64,000 bases of DNA from Leptidea sinapis (Eukaryota > Arthropoda > Insecta > Lepidoptera > Pieridae), in contig NC_066304.1 in the NCBI RefSeq assembly GCF_905404315.1, forward strand, positions 8,990,001 through 9,054,000, read 5' to 3'. Positions 11,421 to 23,340 of the stretch are shown piece by piece. A program made the translations under genes and the position numbers. Each line of letters starts with the position of its first letter. Position 1 is the first letter of the stretch. Under the pieces are notes generated by a model. It had not been told where the DNA came from, made no database searches, and saw only the letters and a program-made list of their open reading frames with translations.

Positions 11421-11705
11421 TATGTACATATTATATGTTTTTAACTCTTATATGCCTGGACTGGATGTGTCCTCTGATTAGGTAGAGATCTTCACCTTCT
11501 AGACTCCTCACATGTTCTAAGGTTTCTGCAGCAAGTTCAATGACAAAACTCCCGTCTGGTTGTTTTTATTTTGTTATTTTAATTGGTATGTCCCAATACT
11601 AAACAATATCAATTCATCTTCATTTAGCCTTGGAAAAGCATCAAATTGTGTAAAAAATCTGGTGGTTATGATTATTCTTATTATCATTTCTTATATAAAA
11701 CTTTG

Positions 11706-13290
11706 CAAATCGGATCCTTTGAGCCCAGCCCTAACCCAAATTCCATACGCCTGTTTTTTGCAGTCAGCTGCTGCTTTAACAGACGCATCAAACCAGGGCC
11801 GTGATCTGCCACCAATTGGTACTACAGAGCTTGGTATAAAAAAATCATGCCCTGTAGTATCACATGGGCTACTTCAATGGCGCAGGCACTGGGATCATCC
11901 GAAGAGAAACAAACCTTGCCCCAGGGGTAGCATGCTAAAAAGGAACGCATCCTATCCCAATCTGCTGACTTTAAGTGGCAAAAGCGGTGGGTCACTGGTG
12001 GTTTGCGACATGGGCGTTGGATCCGTCTACTCGCCAATATTGAAGATTTGGCGAATAAGCTTAATTCTGCAGCATATGGGGTTAAAATAATTAGACAGTT
12101 AACTGACATAGATACGGTGCGACTAGTATATTTTAGTTATTTTCATAGTATTATGTCCTATGGTATATTGTTATGGTACAGTGCGGCCGATATTAATACC
12201 ATCTTTGTGCTGCAGAAGAGGGCTGTTCGCGCTATTTATAACCTAGGTCTTAAAGAATCATTAAGAGAAAAATTGAAAGAAATAAAAATTTTTACTGTTG
12301 CTTCTCAATATATTCTAGATAATGTTCTATATGTTCATAAGCACATTGAGGAATTTGCTAGGAACATGTGACATTCATAATGTTAACACGAGGAACAAAC
12401 ATAAACTTCTTATGCCTACTACTGGGTTAAGTCGAGTTACTAAGTCTTTTATTGGGCGATGTATATGCTTCTACAATATGATCCCAGAAAATGTACACAA
12501 CAAATGTGTTACGAAATTTAAAGGAATTGTTAAAAAACGTTTTTGTGGGAAAGGTTGCTATAGCATAAACAATTTTCTTAATGACACCACAAACTGGGAA
12601 TGAAGAGAACACCCTCAGGCTCTTTAGTTATAAATGTTTATTGAACGATATTACATGGTAATCCATATTTTTATAAAAAAAAGCCAGCTGGGTTTCTTGC
12701 GCCCGTTGTTCTCAGGTCTGAGGCAGTCTATGTTGAATGGGTGGTAGTTTTTGACGTTCAATAAGTGAATTGAATCCTATTTTGTATAAAACTATTTGAA
12801 TTTGATACTATACTTGGCACTACACTCCTGACCATGCAACGATCGGACGTTCCGAGAGGGGTGTCGACAGAGATCTGGTAACTATCGGGATGTGTTGTCA
12901 GCAGAAGATCTAATAAGGATGGCATGGCTATCCACATCCGGGAGCCGCGTTGGTGACTCAAAAAATTGGGACTGACCATACGCTAATGCAAAATTGTGCA
13001 CAGATCGCCCTTCGTAGTCTGTGGTACGTGATCCAAGCCATTCGACATTGTACCCTTTGAAATCACCCAAGACTACGATTTTAGCGGAGGGATCGGTGCA
13101 AGCACGTCGTCAATTGCCGCTTGAACGCAGCACTAACCAATGCCAAACATAGCGGCACTAGGCCGCTATTTCACGCCGGTATTCTGTGCGAGTGTGGTAA
13201 TTAACCCGGACGAGTCTGGCCTAATTGTGCTGACGTGTTAAGACGGCAGCGTGACTCTCCTACTAATAAAAAGCCCGGTGTGGAGTAGCG
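11706..13290 (-). mobile_element. Family D LINE fragment (5' UTR + endonuclease), split
   Basis: Two minus-strand pieces match the complete copy at 32598-35985. Piece 12813-13290 carries the 5' UTR and the endonuclease region (VVLGDFKGYNVEWLGSRTTD, then LLDLLLTTHPD). Piece 11706-12032 carries the segment after the endonuclease. They are separated by a plus-strand LINE 3' end (12030-12806). The frame has many changes (for example GDFN to GDFK), so it is inactive. It is truncated before the RT domain. Confidence 0.8.
12030..12806 (+). pseudogene. LINE family K 3' end (RT C-terminus) inserted in a family D copy
   Basis: The frame at 12003-12371 and its continuation at 12360-12603 encode the RT thumb and C-terminal region. 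They include LNSAAYGVKIIRQLTDIDTV, YFSYFHSIMSYGILLW, FVLQKRAVRAIYNLG and NTRNKHKLLMPTT, then GRCICFYNMIPEN and FLNDTTNWE followed by a stop. One frameshift lies near 12365. The 3' UTR ends near 12806 with TATTTGAATTTGA-like repeats, matching the tail of the sister copy at 17610-19165. The flanking family D sequence resumes in register on the other side, so this is a 5'-truncated nested insertion. Confidence 0.85.
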
Positions 13291-14365
13291 GTTAGGTATT
13301 TTTTTAAACCCTGACGAAAAATAAGGTTGTAATAAATTTAACGTTTGTCAGTCTGTCCCTATTTTCTGATCCACATCTTTTCATTCCGAGGTTGTTTACG
13401 TTTTTAATCAAAAATCACACTCAAATTATAAGGCGAAAGATTTTACGTTTATTTTTTTGGTATGTTTGCATATTTGTAACCTATGATAAGAGAAACATAC
13501 AATCAAAAAGTAAAATATTTTTATTTTCATTATCGATATACTGGTATATTTTAAATGTTAAGTTCTTAAAATAAATTTAATTGGTAAAAGACATTTTTTC
13601 CAGGGTATCTTTTTGGCATATATAGTTTAAGCGGACATCAACATATCTTTGTATGACAGCTTTTTCCAAATTAAAACGTGGCTGGACTTTTGTGTGTGCG
13701 TTAATTTGACTCAATATATTGACATTCGAAAGAGATTTCAATACTTTTAATGTTAAACAAAGTATAATCATACTTTTTGAGCATGAATTTTTAAAGGCTT
13801 AAATCCTTTAGTCATGAAATATAAATCAGCCACGAGCAGATGACACTGGACTTATTTGGTTTGTAAAATTCTTCACATCTTTCTTTTGCTACCAACTGGC
13901 GCAAATTCTCTTTCATTATCTAGTATATGGAAAAGCTGAAAAAGATTAGCTTTTACAGCGGTTTTTATTTGCGGTGTAAAACAAGTATCAAACGATACGG
14001 CTGTTATACCCTGTCAATTGCACTAGATTGTATACCCTGTAAATGCTCGCATTCTTGTTAGCCGTTCACATTTACCAGCACTCAGCAGTGACTTTTTGTA
14101 AGATTGTTTGTTTGTACTTAAGAGAGCGACTCTATAGTTTTAATTTCTGACCGTGTGCTGTTAGCGACCTCTCACCTGTCTCTTTCTGACAAGCGGTCGA
14201 GAAAGGGATGTGAATACTTGCCAATAATTGTACCATATTAATGAAAAAATATTCATTTTATTAAATTATTTACGCTGTTTTCAAACCAATCTTATATAAA
14301 TAAAATAAATAACTTAACGGTGAAAAGTTACATCATCGTTTGACGTTTGAGTATGTTTGTTGTAT
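13290..14365. other. Non-coding stretch
   Basis: The block at 13300-13385 resembles a dispersed lepidopteran repeat end (AAACCCTGACGAAAAATAAGG, with a CTGTCCC segment). Beyond it no gene or repeat is identified. Confidence 0.4.
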
Positions 14366-14369
14366 CATT

Positions 14370-14577
14370 TTACATATTATATTGTAATTGAAATGATTTG
14401 TAAATCGATGGAAATGTAAATCTTGATTTAAAAGAGTGGCAATGAGTTTGTTGCTACTTCTTCTCATTAGCTCAACCCTTTACGAAGTAGCGGTAGATTC
14501 AATAAGAAAAAATTTTTTTGACATTCATAAGTGTCCGTGACCTAAATGAATAAAGTGATTTTGATTTGATTTGATTC
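14370..14577 (+). repeat. LINE 3'-end fragment, family T1
   Basis: Contains TTGTAATTGAAATGATTTGT, AGAGTGGCAATGAGTTTG, CTTCTCATTAGCTCAACCC and GTAGATTCAATAAG, and ends in a (TGATTT)n tail at 14557-14577. Copies occur at 27315-27432, 51594-51800 and 62896-63040. The short tandem tail suggests a CR1-group LINE 3' end, but the parent ORF was not identified here. Confidence 0.65.
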
Positions 14578-14759
14578 ATCTTTTTTTGCGTCGTTAACGT
14601 ATTATTTGAGCACTTCTTTGTATAACTCACAAGCTTGATGATTGACACACAGTTGACAGACGACTAAGGAGAAAATTGTGCTTATATTGTCTTTAAGCAC
14701 ACTTTTGCCGTACCGCTATCAGACTGCGAATGATATGTCGATATGTATGAATATTATAT

Positions 14760-15370
14760 ATACTAGCGGACCCGACAGACGTTGTCCTGTACACACGTCT
14801 TAAATTTGAAAAATCGGTCCAGCCGTTAGGAGGAGTTCACTAACATACACATGAGCAGGAGAATTATATTATATGGACGGAATTGAGACTCTAAACCAAT
14901 CTCAAATTCACTTGAACACACAAAAAAATCATCAAAATCGGTCCAGCCGTTTAGGAGGTAGTTCAATTGTGAATCTAAACCAATCTCAAATTCACTGGAA
15001 CACACAAAAAAATCATCAAAATCGGTCCAGCCGTTTAGGAGGTAGTTCAATTGTGAATCTAAACCATTCTCGAATCCACCTGAAGACACACCAATCTCAA
15101 ATTCACTGGAACGCACATAAAAATCATCAAAATCGGTCCAGCCGTTTAGGACATAGTTCAATTGAGAATCTTAACCAATATCAAATTCACTGGAACACAC
15201 AAAAAAAATCATCAAAATTGGTCCAGCCGTTTAGGAGGTAATTCAATTGTGAATCTAAACCATTCTCGAATCCACCTGACGACACAGAGAAAGTTTCATT
15301 AAAATCGGTCCAGCCGTTTAGGAAGAGTTCAGTCACAACAGACGCACATAACAAATATATATATATTAAG
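14760..15370 (+). repeat. Dispersed repeat B with internal ~85-bp tandem array
   Basis: The head reads GCGGACCCGACAGACGTTGT. The core TCGGTCCAGCCGTT recurs at about 14816, 14940, 15024, 15135, 15220 and 15307, so the units are mostly 84-87 bases with one 111. Each unit also has CAATCTCAAATTCACTGGAA. It ends with a (TA)n stretch and AGATAGA at about 15358-15375. A single-unit copy of the same family is at 27655-28068. Open frames on both strands here are artefacts of the repeat. Confidence 0.85.
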
Positions 15371-15479
15371 ATAGAACGTCATTGTCGATACCACTTGTTC
15401 GCCAATAACCTTATACCTACTGTGTGCTTATACCATTCATTAGTATTAGTCTATTACCATTACTATCACATATAATATA

Positions 15480-15615
15480 CTAGCTGATTCCGTTCTTAGC
15501 TGACCTCTACTCGGCGAAACGAATATTCCTACCAAATCAAGTCTACGGCTTATGGTTCCAGAGATATCGTGACGAGTGACTATATACTTGGAAATCTCTT
15601 ATATATATATAGATA
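15480..15615 (+). repeat. Short dispersed repeat with TAGCTGA head and (TA)n-AGATAGATT tail
   Basis: Starts TACTAGCTGATTCCG and ends TATATATATAGATAGATT, the same head and tail style as repeat B, but with a different middle (CTCGGCGAAACG and GGTTCCAGAGATATCG). No coding. Confidence 0.5.
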
Positions 15616-15619
15616 GATT

Positions 15620-16925
15620 GACAACGTTCAAATCTTTGAATGACTTCTAAAATCGACATTTTACTATTGCTACAGGTGTCCACTTGAATAATTTGGAAAA
15701 TAATTACAGTTACTTATTGTTATCATGGTATTAATACTAGATAAGAACAAATAATAGTTTAAAATAAAAAAAAAACAAGCTATTATTAATTATTAACCAA
15801 ACTTAATTGTAGAAAATAAATAATAATTAAAAATAAACTTAAAACACGCTAAGTATAGAAAACTGAACTAAAAAAATATATTTTTATTAAAAAAAAACGT
15901 GGGGTGCATGGTGATTTCAAAAGGCGTGTTTTAATTTTTTTTTAACTAGGGAAAAGAAAAAATAATTATAAAGAATTATTTTTCTTTGATTTTAGTAGTT
16001 ATGGCAAGTCTTGGTATAATAATAATGCAACGTAATAGAAACAGATTGTGTATAGCAACATTGTCATAATATTTGTGGGCACAGAACACCCGATGCAATA
16101 ATTGTTCGCATACTTTACCGGTATCACGTAGTTCTACCAGACAAGGAGTTTGTGTTGAACATCTTGAACATAATTCATGTCGCTTGCTTGCGGTACAAGA
16201 AAAGGTAATTCAGAAGCAGCTTTCCTATGCCGCCAGGAGCTTTGATATACAAAAGGTATACATCACACTATGTCCGAAAATACATATATATAGTAATATA
16301 ATATCTGTGCGATATCAATATATTTCTACTTTTCGAGATGCCCAACTGTATCTTCTATGATCGCCAATAGGCTCGCGACATGAAATACGCAAATATTCCC
16401 ACACACCGCCCATAATAAAATATGTGTAGAATAATGCGATCTATCGATGGAATTACTTTAATTTTTTTGGCGGGCACTTTCACATTTTGGTATTTTTTGT
16501 ATGGACCTTGAATGATCCTTTGTTGAGTAAATTACATGATATCATATAAATATCATATAATTATTTATTTATAAATATTATATATAAGATTTGAAAGTCC
16601 TTTATCTTCTTTTTGTTACAGTCTTCATACTTAGTTTATATAATAATTAGATCACAAAAGTTTTCATCTTGTTTGTGTAGTTGTATTTCTCTTCGCCTAA
16701 TTTTTTCTTCACTTATGTAACATGTGTGCGTTACACGTTCTGCGTCACCATAATGTTTGTTTGTCAAGAGAACAATTAAAGTAATTTTCAAACCGGATAG
16801 CGGCCTCATCTTTGTGTCGATAAGCTGTACAAGGTGCCACAAGATATTATATTTCACTAAATCTAGGTAGTATCTAGGGGTAACAAATAACAAAAAAAGA
16901 ATGTTCATCAATACTTATAATAAAA
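15620..16925. other. AT-rich stretch with two unrecognised small ORFs
   Basis: A 95-codon frame at 16073-16360 (+) contains a Cys/His-containing start (RCNNCSHTLPVSRSS and GVCVEHLEHNSC) and a possible donor near 16256. I do not recognise it. A 91-codon frame at 16636-16911 (-) has HTCYISEEKIRRREIQLHKQ and may be a repeat-derived fragment. Neither has a flanking partner exon that I can identify. The rest is AT-rich and featureless. Confidence 0.35.
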
Positions 16926-16929
16926 AAAT

Positions 16930-17610
16930 TCTTTACAAAGTAAGAAGAGAAATAAAACAAGTCCCGATTTTTTTGGAATTTTTTTGTTTTCTGTCTGTTT
17001 GTACGGGCTAATCTCTGAAACTATTGGACCGATTTAATTGAAATATTGCATGATGACCTTACATCCCCGGTCAATATCTAAGATACTTTACATCCCGGAA
17101 AATTATAGAGTTCCCGTGGGACAGCTAAAAAACTATACTTATATAGCGTAGTACACTTATGCACATATTTTAATAAAATTTGACATGTTGATACCTTATA
17201 TTGCCGGTCAACATCTTAGATACTTTATATCTAGGAAAATTAAAGAATTCCCGTGGGACAGTTTAAAATCTATACTTAATTATATAGAGAAGTACACAAC
17301 AACTTATTCGGCCATTTTGATAAAATTTACCGTATTGATACCTTATATTGCCTGAACGACTATTCTTCACAAATAATAAAATCTTAAAAATTAAAAACAG
17401 TACACTATTTTTTTTTTAGATTTTTCAAAAGAAAACTATGTTCCGCAAACAACAGTGAAGACAGGTATTTTAAAGAATGTCTGTATGTTCGGGCTAAACA
17501 AAAAAACTACTGAATAGAGTTCTTATTTTGCATAAATAAATAATAAGAAATCGGGACTGCTTTATAGCATGTACGCGGACGACGTCGCGGGCTGCAACTA
17601 CACCCTTTTG
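16930..17610 (+). repeat. Dispersed repeat C with imperfect ~140-bp tandem units
   Basis: Begins near AAGTCCCGATTTTTTTGG with GTTTGTACGGGCTAATCTC. An imperfect unit containing ACCTTATATTGCCGGTCAAC and TTCCCGTGGGACAG recurs with starts near 17056, 17192 and 17340. It ends with TACGCGGACGACGTCGCGGG at 17571-17590. A similar ACGCGGACGAAGTCACGGG end occurs alone at 19902-19925. Non-coding, non-autonomous element of unknown class. Confidence 0.6.
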
Positions 17611-19165
17611 ATTCCCTTGAGAATGTCGAAAAATACCTTCTGAAACATAGTAAAATTACACCAATATTTAAGTCGGGATGCTCTTCTGACCCGAATAATT
17701 ATCATCCTGTGTCGGTTTTGCCGATCCTTAGTAAAATTTTTGAAAAAATAATTTTAAGCCAAAATCTTATGTTCTTTAACTTTCATAAGTTACTTCATTT
17801 GAAACAATTTGGGGACTTTACTAGAAGACATTCAACAACGGATGCAGATGTTCAGCTTATCAAGAATATTTTTGATTCCTGGGAGGAATCGCAGAATGCA
17901 CTTGGCATCTTCTGTGATTTATCTAAGGCTTTTGATTGTGTTCAACATTCAACGCTAGTCAGGAAGTTATGTCACTATGGCATAAAAGGAACTGCGCTCT
18001 ATCTAAACAATAGAATTCAGAAGGTCGCCGTGAATGACAGGAGATCTCCTGGGACTCCTCTCAGTATGGGGGTACTACAAGGGTCTATTCTTGGACCGTT
18101 CCTCTTCCTTATCTATATAAATGATCTACCTAATCTTATAGAGAAAAAACGTAAGGTAGTATTGTTTGCGGACGACACTTCACTGATTTTCAAAGTGAAA
18201 AGAATCCAAACTATGTATGACGAGGTGAACGATATTCTTTCTGACATCGTGTATTGGTTTAGCGCTAATAACCTATTGTTAAATAGCAAAACGAAATATA
18301 TAAAATTTACCATACCAATTGTTAAAAATGTTGATGCAAGTGTTTTGTTAAACGGAGAGGTGATAAAATCGGTGGAATCTGCTATATTTCTTGTCATTAC
18401 TCTGGATTCCAAATTACAACGGGGCCCTCATATTGAAGGATTGGCGAACAGACTTAGTTCTGCAGCATACGGGGTTAAAAATATTAGACAATTTACATTT
18501 CCATAGTATTATGTCCTATGGTACATTGCTATGGGGCAACGCTGCCGATTTTAAAACAATATTTGTGCTGTAGAAAAGGGCTATTCGCGCTATTTATAAC
18601 CAAGGTCCTATAGAATCATTGAGAGCAAAATTCAAAGAAATTAACAACTTGACTGTTGCTCTTCAATATATTATTGATAATGTAATGTATGTTCATCGGC
18701 ACATAAGTGAATTTGCTAGTAACTGTCATAACCATAATGTTAACCAGGAACAGACATATGCTTATAATGCCTACTACTCGGTTAAGTCGAGTTAGTAAGT
18801 CTTTTGTGGGGCGATGTATATGCTTTTACAACAAGATACCAGAAAATTTTCAAAACAGAAGTATTACGTTATTCAAAAGAATTTTTAAAAAACGTCTGTG
18901 TGGTAAAGCTTACTATAACATAAATGACTTTCTTAATGATACCACACATTGGGAATGGAGTGACCGCCCTCGGGCTGTTAAATAATAAGTTTAGTTGTAC
19001 AATATTACTTTGTAAACATATTTTTTGATTAAAAAAAAGCCCGCTGAGTTTGTTGCGCCAATTCTTCTCAGGTCTGAACCATTCATTTTAGAATGGGTGG
19101 AAGTTTTTTGACTTTCAATAAGTGTTGTTACATCCTATTTTGAATAAAAATATTTGAATTTGAAT
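17610..19165 (+). pseudogene. LINE family K reverse transcriptase, 5'-truncated
   Basis: The long frame (17709-18506) carries RT motifs in order: a PNNYHPVSVLPILSKIFEK-like start, IFCDLSKAFDCVQHSTLVRK (motif A), MGVLQGSILGPFLFLIYIND (motif B), VVLFADDTSLIF (catalytic FADD, intact) and LLNSKTKYI. After IRQFT about 40 bases are missing relative to the sister copy at 12030-12806, which shifts the frame. The C-terminal region continues to 18985 with a premature TAG near 18570. The 3' UTR ends near 19165 with TATTTGAATTTGAA. Endonuclease and ORF1 are absent. It belongs to a jockey/CR1-group family. It lies within the ZNF706-like intron in sense orientation. Confidence 0.88.
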
Positions 19166-19169
19166 ACGT

Positions 19170-19675
19170 TTCTGCGATAAACGTATATTTGAACATATAT
19201 CTTATATATATCTAACGTATAAGTTTGATTTTTTCACAGCTTCAGTTTCAACTCCCTCTCTACGAGTGCCCGAGATAAAGGGCCTTGACAGACAGCACTC
19301 GAACGTTGCGAAATAATTGATTAAGTTTAAATGTGGGTAGTTAAATGAACTAAGTAGTTAAACCTCAAAAAAGCTATTGAGTACAATACAATAGGTCCTT
19401 CGAACTACATTGTATTACCATTTGAATTTAAAAAAAATACTTAACATCATACATTTTAATACCAATTAAAGCAAAGTTCGCCATGACAGGATCGACAGGT
19501 TACACAATGCAGCAACCTATCACGCACATAGACCAGAATGAGCCGCCCCACGACCCAGCCACCAGCCTTTCGAAGAATTTTGAATTATCGAATTGATTTG
19601 AGGTATTAAATGGATGAGAACCATCTTCATACCTGTTACTGTCCTATGACTCTTTCCCATAAAAAAACGACCAAG

Positions 19676-19711
<36 letters not shown>

Positions 19712-21930
19712 ATAGAGGTTTTCATTTCTGCGCGGAAAAATATTGGATATATTGTAATAATTAAGTCTTCTAAGTTTTATTCCTTAAATCTTGGCCCTTA
19801 TTCAGAAAAAAAATATTGCGATATCTTCATTTAATATAAAGTTAATAAAGTTTTAAGAAACAAAGATTCTTATAAGTACTACATGCTTAGTCATGTGAGT
19901 ACGCGGACGAAGTCACGGGTATCAGCTAGTCTATAATATATTAAGCAATACTCACTATATATCTCTTATATATAATATTAATAAGTATTATATTTTATTA
20001 TTTATTAATATTCGGACGACCGAGCCTTGCTAGGATTTGAATGTACAAAAAAAACTAATAGGACATCTGGATTCGAACCGGGGTCTTCTGGTTTCCGGAT
20101 CACCCAATGTTTATCTGTGCTATTATAGTCTTGTATATAGTGGCGACATTTACCTTTGCATTCTAATGTTATTGTAACTGTTTCTCATTAAAACACGGAT
20201 AAAACTACATTTTTTAAATTGAAACCTAGATCGATTTATCGCCCCCGAAATCCTCTGTATACTAAATTTTATGACAACAGTGTAGCCGTTTCCGAGATTC
20301 AGATTATATATATTTATATATTATACAAGAATTGCTCGTTTAACACTAAACATTCAATGCTCAGAAAGAGAATTCATTGCAGGGCGGCAATTGTTCGCGC
20401 TGTGTGTTTCCCGCACCACTGCTTAGGATTTCTTATATTATGTCCTCGACAGTAATGCGTTCAACACACGTACCGCATAATATTTGTGATCTATTATATT
20501 ATAGAGGGTGCTCTTTGCGAGTTCATTTAACGTCACAGGCGATTATTTTCTTTAATATTAATTTTTTTCTTTCTTTTGTGTATCATTACATATGCATTTA
20601 CAATACATAAAAATATTTGTATTAGTGTTGTTGGCGGCATTTTATAAACATAAATTCAATTAGGTACTTACTAAATTAGATAAAATAAAATAAATACCAT
20701 AAGGTACATTCCACCTACTTCTTTCAATACAATGTTGAATATTGATAATAATTTTACGACATGCAGGTGCCTTTCGGTATTCCTACGAAAATATTTTGTT
20801 TCAATAAAACAATAGACCTTTTCTGTATTCTTTCGTATCACTACAGTGCCGACAACGATAAATCAAAAACAATCTGTTGTTCTAAAAATGGGAATCGTTG
20901 CTTTACACGTGCAATGTAACAGATGCTCCTAACAATGCCTATTTTAAATCTGTTGTTAGAACTAAATAATAAATTATAAGGCCACTGGTAATTTTTCTAA
21001 AGGTAGTACAGTCAGTCTGCTGACGTCCATGTAACATGTGCCTTTATACATAACAATTGTACTGTGAAACAATATTTTTGCTACTACATCCAATGAATAG
21101 GTAACGTTATGTACGAAAACACGCCCAATCATTATAAAACAAAAAGCTATATACATAATCCTGTTATTTAAAATCTGCGTGATGCCAACAATTATACCAT
21201 ATATTGTAACAAATAGGTACATTATTATTATCAGGTTCAAATTAGATTAAACCAAGGAAATCGCTTCGTAATTATTAGTTGTCAGCACTGATTCGTAACA
21301 TTAAAATATTTTGTTGTTTTATTGTGAATTATTGTAGTAAGTAATTTGTATTGTAAAATATCGTTGCGTTACTAACTTTATGTGTAAAAGTGTTGCAATC
21401 TTTTTTGATATATTAATATGAAGTTTTTTTTAGATAAATGAATAGGAAATAGGAAATGAAAATTGGACGATAGAGTGAATCCAAGCGGAAGGGGAAGAAG
21501 AAAGGAATAATAGAAATAAAGAACAATAATTATTTTCTTTCCTGTTTTAAAATTTAAGAATCACATTTATTTTTGTAGGTATTTATAATAAAACGAAATT
21601 TCTTAGTTATAATTTATTTGCAGTCTGTTTGTATATAAATATGCGTGAATTCAATTCCATAGATAATCACTTTATAATATAATATAGTTCAAAAATGTCA
21701 AATGTTAATGTTATCTAGACTGCAAAATACCGCGTGGAGCAGTTTGCGACCAGCTATATAACGACCTCGCTATCCCAAACAACGCATTGAGCGTGTTAAA
21801 AAGCACGAGTGCCTAGACCTTTTAATAAACGCAACAGTTGTGTAAACAACGCCCCACACTGAAAGTCGATAAACCTCAGTTGTTGTGTTTCAGCACCCAA
21901 TGTGTTAAAGATATAAGATTAGCCTATTAG
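19170..21930. other. Non-coding stretch with microsatellite and repeat ends
   Basis: No gene is identified. It contains a TA microsatellite (19676-19714), the end of a repeat C-like element near 19900, and a box-B-like segment at 20062-20110. An AT-rich region with chance frames follows to 21930. Confidence 0.45.
19676..19714. repeat. (TA)n microsatellite
   Basis: About 18-19 uninterrupted TA dinucleotides following AAGTAATA. Confidence 0.95.
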
Positions 21931-22034
21931 TAACTTGTGTATATCCATTCCATTACATTACCCGGATCGAAACGTCGTTTACAGGACAGCACAACACAAA
22001 ACGCAATTGCAGTTTCTAAAAAGACAATTATTGA

Positions 22035-23340
22035 TACTGATATGGCTTCTGCATCCCTACAATATATATCTATATATAATCACACAACTTTAGTTGAAGA
22101 TGATCCCTCTCCAGGCTTAACCATAAGACCTATAAAATTTGGTCAACTTCTACACAGACATCAAATTGCCAACATATGCCCGGATGAAATTAAAAAAGTT
22201 GGTAGAAATAAAATATATATCAGCTTCTGATGCCAAAAAATTTTTAGATATCCCACTTTTAGCTGCCAACAAATATGAAGCAAAAATACCCAATTATAAT
22301 ATAACAAAGATGGGTATTGTCCGCCAGGTTCCGGTTGACTTATCCATGAATGAGTTTGTTGCGTCAGTTGCACTTCCCACAGGTTGTGGAAAGATTTTAT
22401 AAGCCCGCAGACTCAATAGAAACATTATTGAGGATAGTAAAGTTTCATGGATCCCAACCCAAACTATAGTTTTTATTTTGCAAGGAGAATTACTCCCTAC
22501 TAAAATATTCCTATTTCGTAGCTCCCTCCCAGTAGAAACTAACCATTTCCCCACCATTCAATGTCAGAACTGCTGAAGATTTGGACACATAAAAACAATA
22601 TGCAGATCCAACTCAAAAAGTTATAAATGTGCCCAATCCCACTCTGGTGATACATGTAATACAGTTGAAAGAGATAAAAATTGTATTAATTTCTCTGGAC
22701 AACATTTTGCCATCAACAAAGGATGTCCTGAACATGGTAGGCAAAGATTAATTAATCATGTCACACGAGAACATCTCTTTTGAAGAAGCAGCAAAGCGTT
22801 GCCTAAAGTCAATAATACCATACTCAGTAATTCTCACTAATCCCTCCTCATCCCATAATGCCCCTTTTTTTTATGGAATAGGAGGACAAACGAGCCTACG
22901 GGTCACTTGTTGTTAAGTGATCACCGCCGCTCACAATCTCTTGCAACACCAGAGGAATCACAGGAGCGTTGCCCCTACGACCCACATGAGCCAGACTAGT
23001 ATTCCTTCTACTCCCACTAACACATATAGGAAAACTGTTACTCTAGAGCCCCATTAAGCAAGTGATATGATGAAGCTGCTCACCAGGCCATCATTGCTGA
23101 GGTTCCTTCAGTGTTCCCCAATGGTTCAGCACTAATACATCATCTATTCCCTTCTCTTGAGTACAGAATGACAACCTCCTGGAAGGTACTCCTGTCACTC
23201 ATTCTCTCATATCAAATAACACTCTCAACATACCGTTCAACGTTGCCCACAAACTATCCCACATCTTATATCTCTGTAATAACCTCGGCCCCAGTGTCCA
23301 TTCTGCAATGGAACACCAGAAGCCTTACCCATCTTATAAA
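22035..23340 (+). pseudogene. I-clade-like LINE ORF1 (Gag-like, zinc knuckles), interrupted
   Basis: From an ATG near 22042 the recoverable frames read RPIKFGQLLHRHQIANICPD, KFLDIPLLAANKYEAKIPNY and GIVRQVPVDLSMNEFV. After stops come three zinc-knuckle-like motifs near 22562-22735: QCQNC-RFGHIKTICR, KCAQSHSGDTC and a CINFSGQHFAINKGCPEH-type motif. The arrangement is that of ORF1 proteins of I-like LINEs. A family D tail is inserted at 22866-22985, after which the ORF1 C-terminus resumes (TSIPSTPTNTYRKTV). Several stops and frameshifts make it non-functional. It is followed directly by the ORF2 remnant. Confidence 0.75.
22866..22985 (-). mobile_element. Family D LINE 3'-tail inserted in an I-like ORF1
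   Basis: On the + strand it begins with T-rich TTTTTTTTATGGAATAGGAG and runs to CAGGAGCGTTGCC, the last ~115 bases of family D in minus sense. ORF1 homology is found on both sides. Confidence 0.82.

Noticed and set aside
14826..15241. ORFs on both strands with repeated peptides
   Set aside because: They are translations of the tandem repeat and have no domain.
20062..20110. tRNA gene
   Set aside because: Has a box-B-like GGTTCGAATCC on the minus strand, but no acceptor stem, anticodon arm or box A. At most a tRNA-derived repeat remnant.
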